Origin: Rhodospirillaceae bacterium
GTDB lineage: Bacteria; Pseudomonadota; Alphaproteobacteria; Rhodospirillales_A; Casp-alpha2
Assembly: GCA_003488105.1 (NCBI GenBank)
Contig: DNMS01000177.1
Coordinates: forward strand, 1,405 to 7,370
Direction of reading: 5' to 3'
DNA length: 5,966 nt
Shown: piece after piece, positions 5,357 to 5,966 of the stretch
How positions within the stretch are numbered: the stretch's first letter is position 1
How the letters are laid out: each line of letters starts with the position of its first letter
Translations under genes and position numbers: made by a program
The notes under the pieces: model-generated
Databases searched by the model: none
Told to the model about the DNA's origin: nothing
The model's input: the letters and a program-made list of their open reading frames with translations, nothing else

Positions 5357-5966
5357 TTGCTTAATTTCAAGAAAATCCGCGTTTTGGGGTTCAAATCCTT
5401 CGTTGACCCCACGGAGCTGTTCATCGAACCGGGCCTGACGGGCGTGGTCGGTCCGAACGGCTGCGGCAAGTCGAACGTGGTCGAATCCTTGAAATGGGTG
5501 ATGGGCGAGACATCGGCCAAGCAGATGCGCGGCACGGAGATGGAAGACGTCATTTTCTCCGGCACCCAAGACCGGCCGTCGCGCAACATCGCCGAGGTGA
5601 CGCTGACCCTCGACAATACCGAACGCAAGGCCCCGGCCCAGTTCAACGATGCGGACGAGCTGGAAGTCACCCGCCGCATCGAACGCGAAAAGGGATCGAA
5701 CTACCGCATCAACGGTAAGGAAGTCCGCGCCCGCGATGTGCAGCTGCTGTTCGCCGATCAGGCGACGGGGGCGCGCTCGACCGCCCTGGTCAGCCAGGGC
5801 CGCATCGGCACCGTGATCAACGCCAAACCGGCACAGCGCCGCCTTCTACTAGAAGAGGCCGCCGGCATCACCGGCCTGCATTCGCGCCGCCACGAGGCGG
5901 AACTGCGCCTCAAGGGCGCCGAAGCCAATATGGAACGTCTGGACGACATCCTGGTCACCCTGGACG
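5357..5966 (+). CDS. smc: SMC chromosome segregation ATPase (3' end outside window)
   Basis: These are the first 203 codons of the structural-maintenance-of-chromosomes ATPase, which with ScpA and ScpB forms the bacterial condensin that loads at parS sites and aligns chromosome arms. The complete protein is normally about 1150-1200 residues. The N-terminal head is plain: [20 protein letters not shown] (8-27), Walker [10 protein letters not shown] (32-40), [12 protein letters not shown] (48-59), [18 protein letters not shown] (117-134), the Q-loop in ALVSQGRIG (Gln147), then [20 protein letters not shown] (166-185) leading into the coiled coil, which continues past the window edge. No ATG or GTG lies between the preceding TAA and FKKIRV, so TTG 5357 is the only usual start codon. 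The upstream GGCGAGG (5346-5352) is a weak Shine-Dalgarno, so translational coupling to the dsbA-like gene is plausible. Confidence 0.96.
   Translation, partial: MLNFKKIRVLGFKSFVDPTELFIEPGLTGVVGPNGCGKSNVVESLKWVMGETSAKQMRGTEMEDVIFSGTQDRPSRNIAEVTLTLDNTERKAPAQFNDADELEVTRRIEREKGSNYRINGKEVRARDVQLLFADQATGARSTALVSQGRIGTVINAKPAQRRLLLEEAAGITGLHSRRHEAELRLKGAEANMERLDDILVTLD

Noticed and set aside
4970..5569. A 199-codon - strand frame across the end of the dsbA-like gene and the start of smc
   Set aside because: It lies opposite two well-recognised proteins, spans their intergenic spacer, and shows no family resemblance.
1..5966. CRISPR array, tRNA, rRNA, insertion sequence, att site, toxin-antitoxin or phage-defence genes
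   Set aside because: I saw no spaced repeats, cloverleaf sequences, transposase or integrase motifs, or nuclease-type defence domains on either strand.

Overview
The window looks like chromosomal DNA of a high-GC alphaproteobacterium, most likely Rhodospirillales-like. This rests on the smc N-terminus, on the DUF721/DciA-type protein, and on a gene block (mutY, dciA-like, dsbA-like thioredoxin gene, smc) whose order I recall as common in Alphaproteobacteria. No database search was possible, so the taxonomic placement is inference.

Layout from left to right: (1) the 3' part of a YsnE-like GNAT acetyltransferase gene, cut by the window edge. (2) A 157-base spacer containing a 12-codon mini-ORF behind a near-perfect Shine-Dalgarno. 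(3) A two-gene module on the + strand: a 287-residue divergent GNAT-type acyltransferase, then a 485-residue protein whose C-terminal two thirds resemble the five-bladed, GH43-like propeller domain of the GINT1 (glucosamine inositolphosphorylceramide transferase) family. (4) mutY on the - strand, converging on that module so tightly that the two stop codons share the tetranucleotide CTAG. (5) A divergent spacer, then the dciA-like gene on the + strand. (6) A spacer of about 100 bases with a good promoter candidate and a cluster of three GANTC sites, followed by a dsbA-like gene and the first 203 codons of smc, probably one transcription unit.

Functionally the right half is housekeeping: base-excision repair (MutY), replicative helicase loading (DciA), periplasmic thiol oxidation (DsbA-like) and chromosome organisation (SMC). 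The left module (520-2848) differs. Sampled lines are visibly less GC-rich (two 60-base lines near 47% against 83% for one line inside mutY), and its proteins look like enzymes that acylate and glycosylate, or otherwise modify, a surface glycan or lipid-linked sugar. It is the most likely accessory and least described part of the window. Three of the six genes with a visible start (GNAT 2, dsbA-like, smc) appear to begin with TTG.
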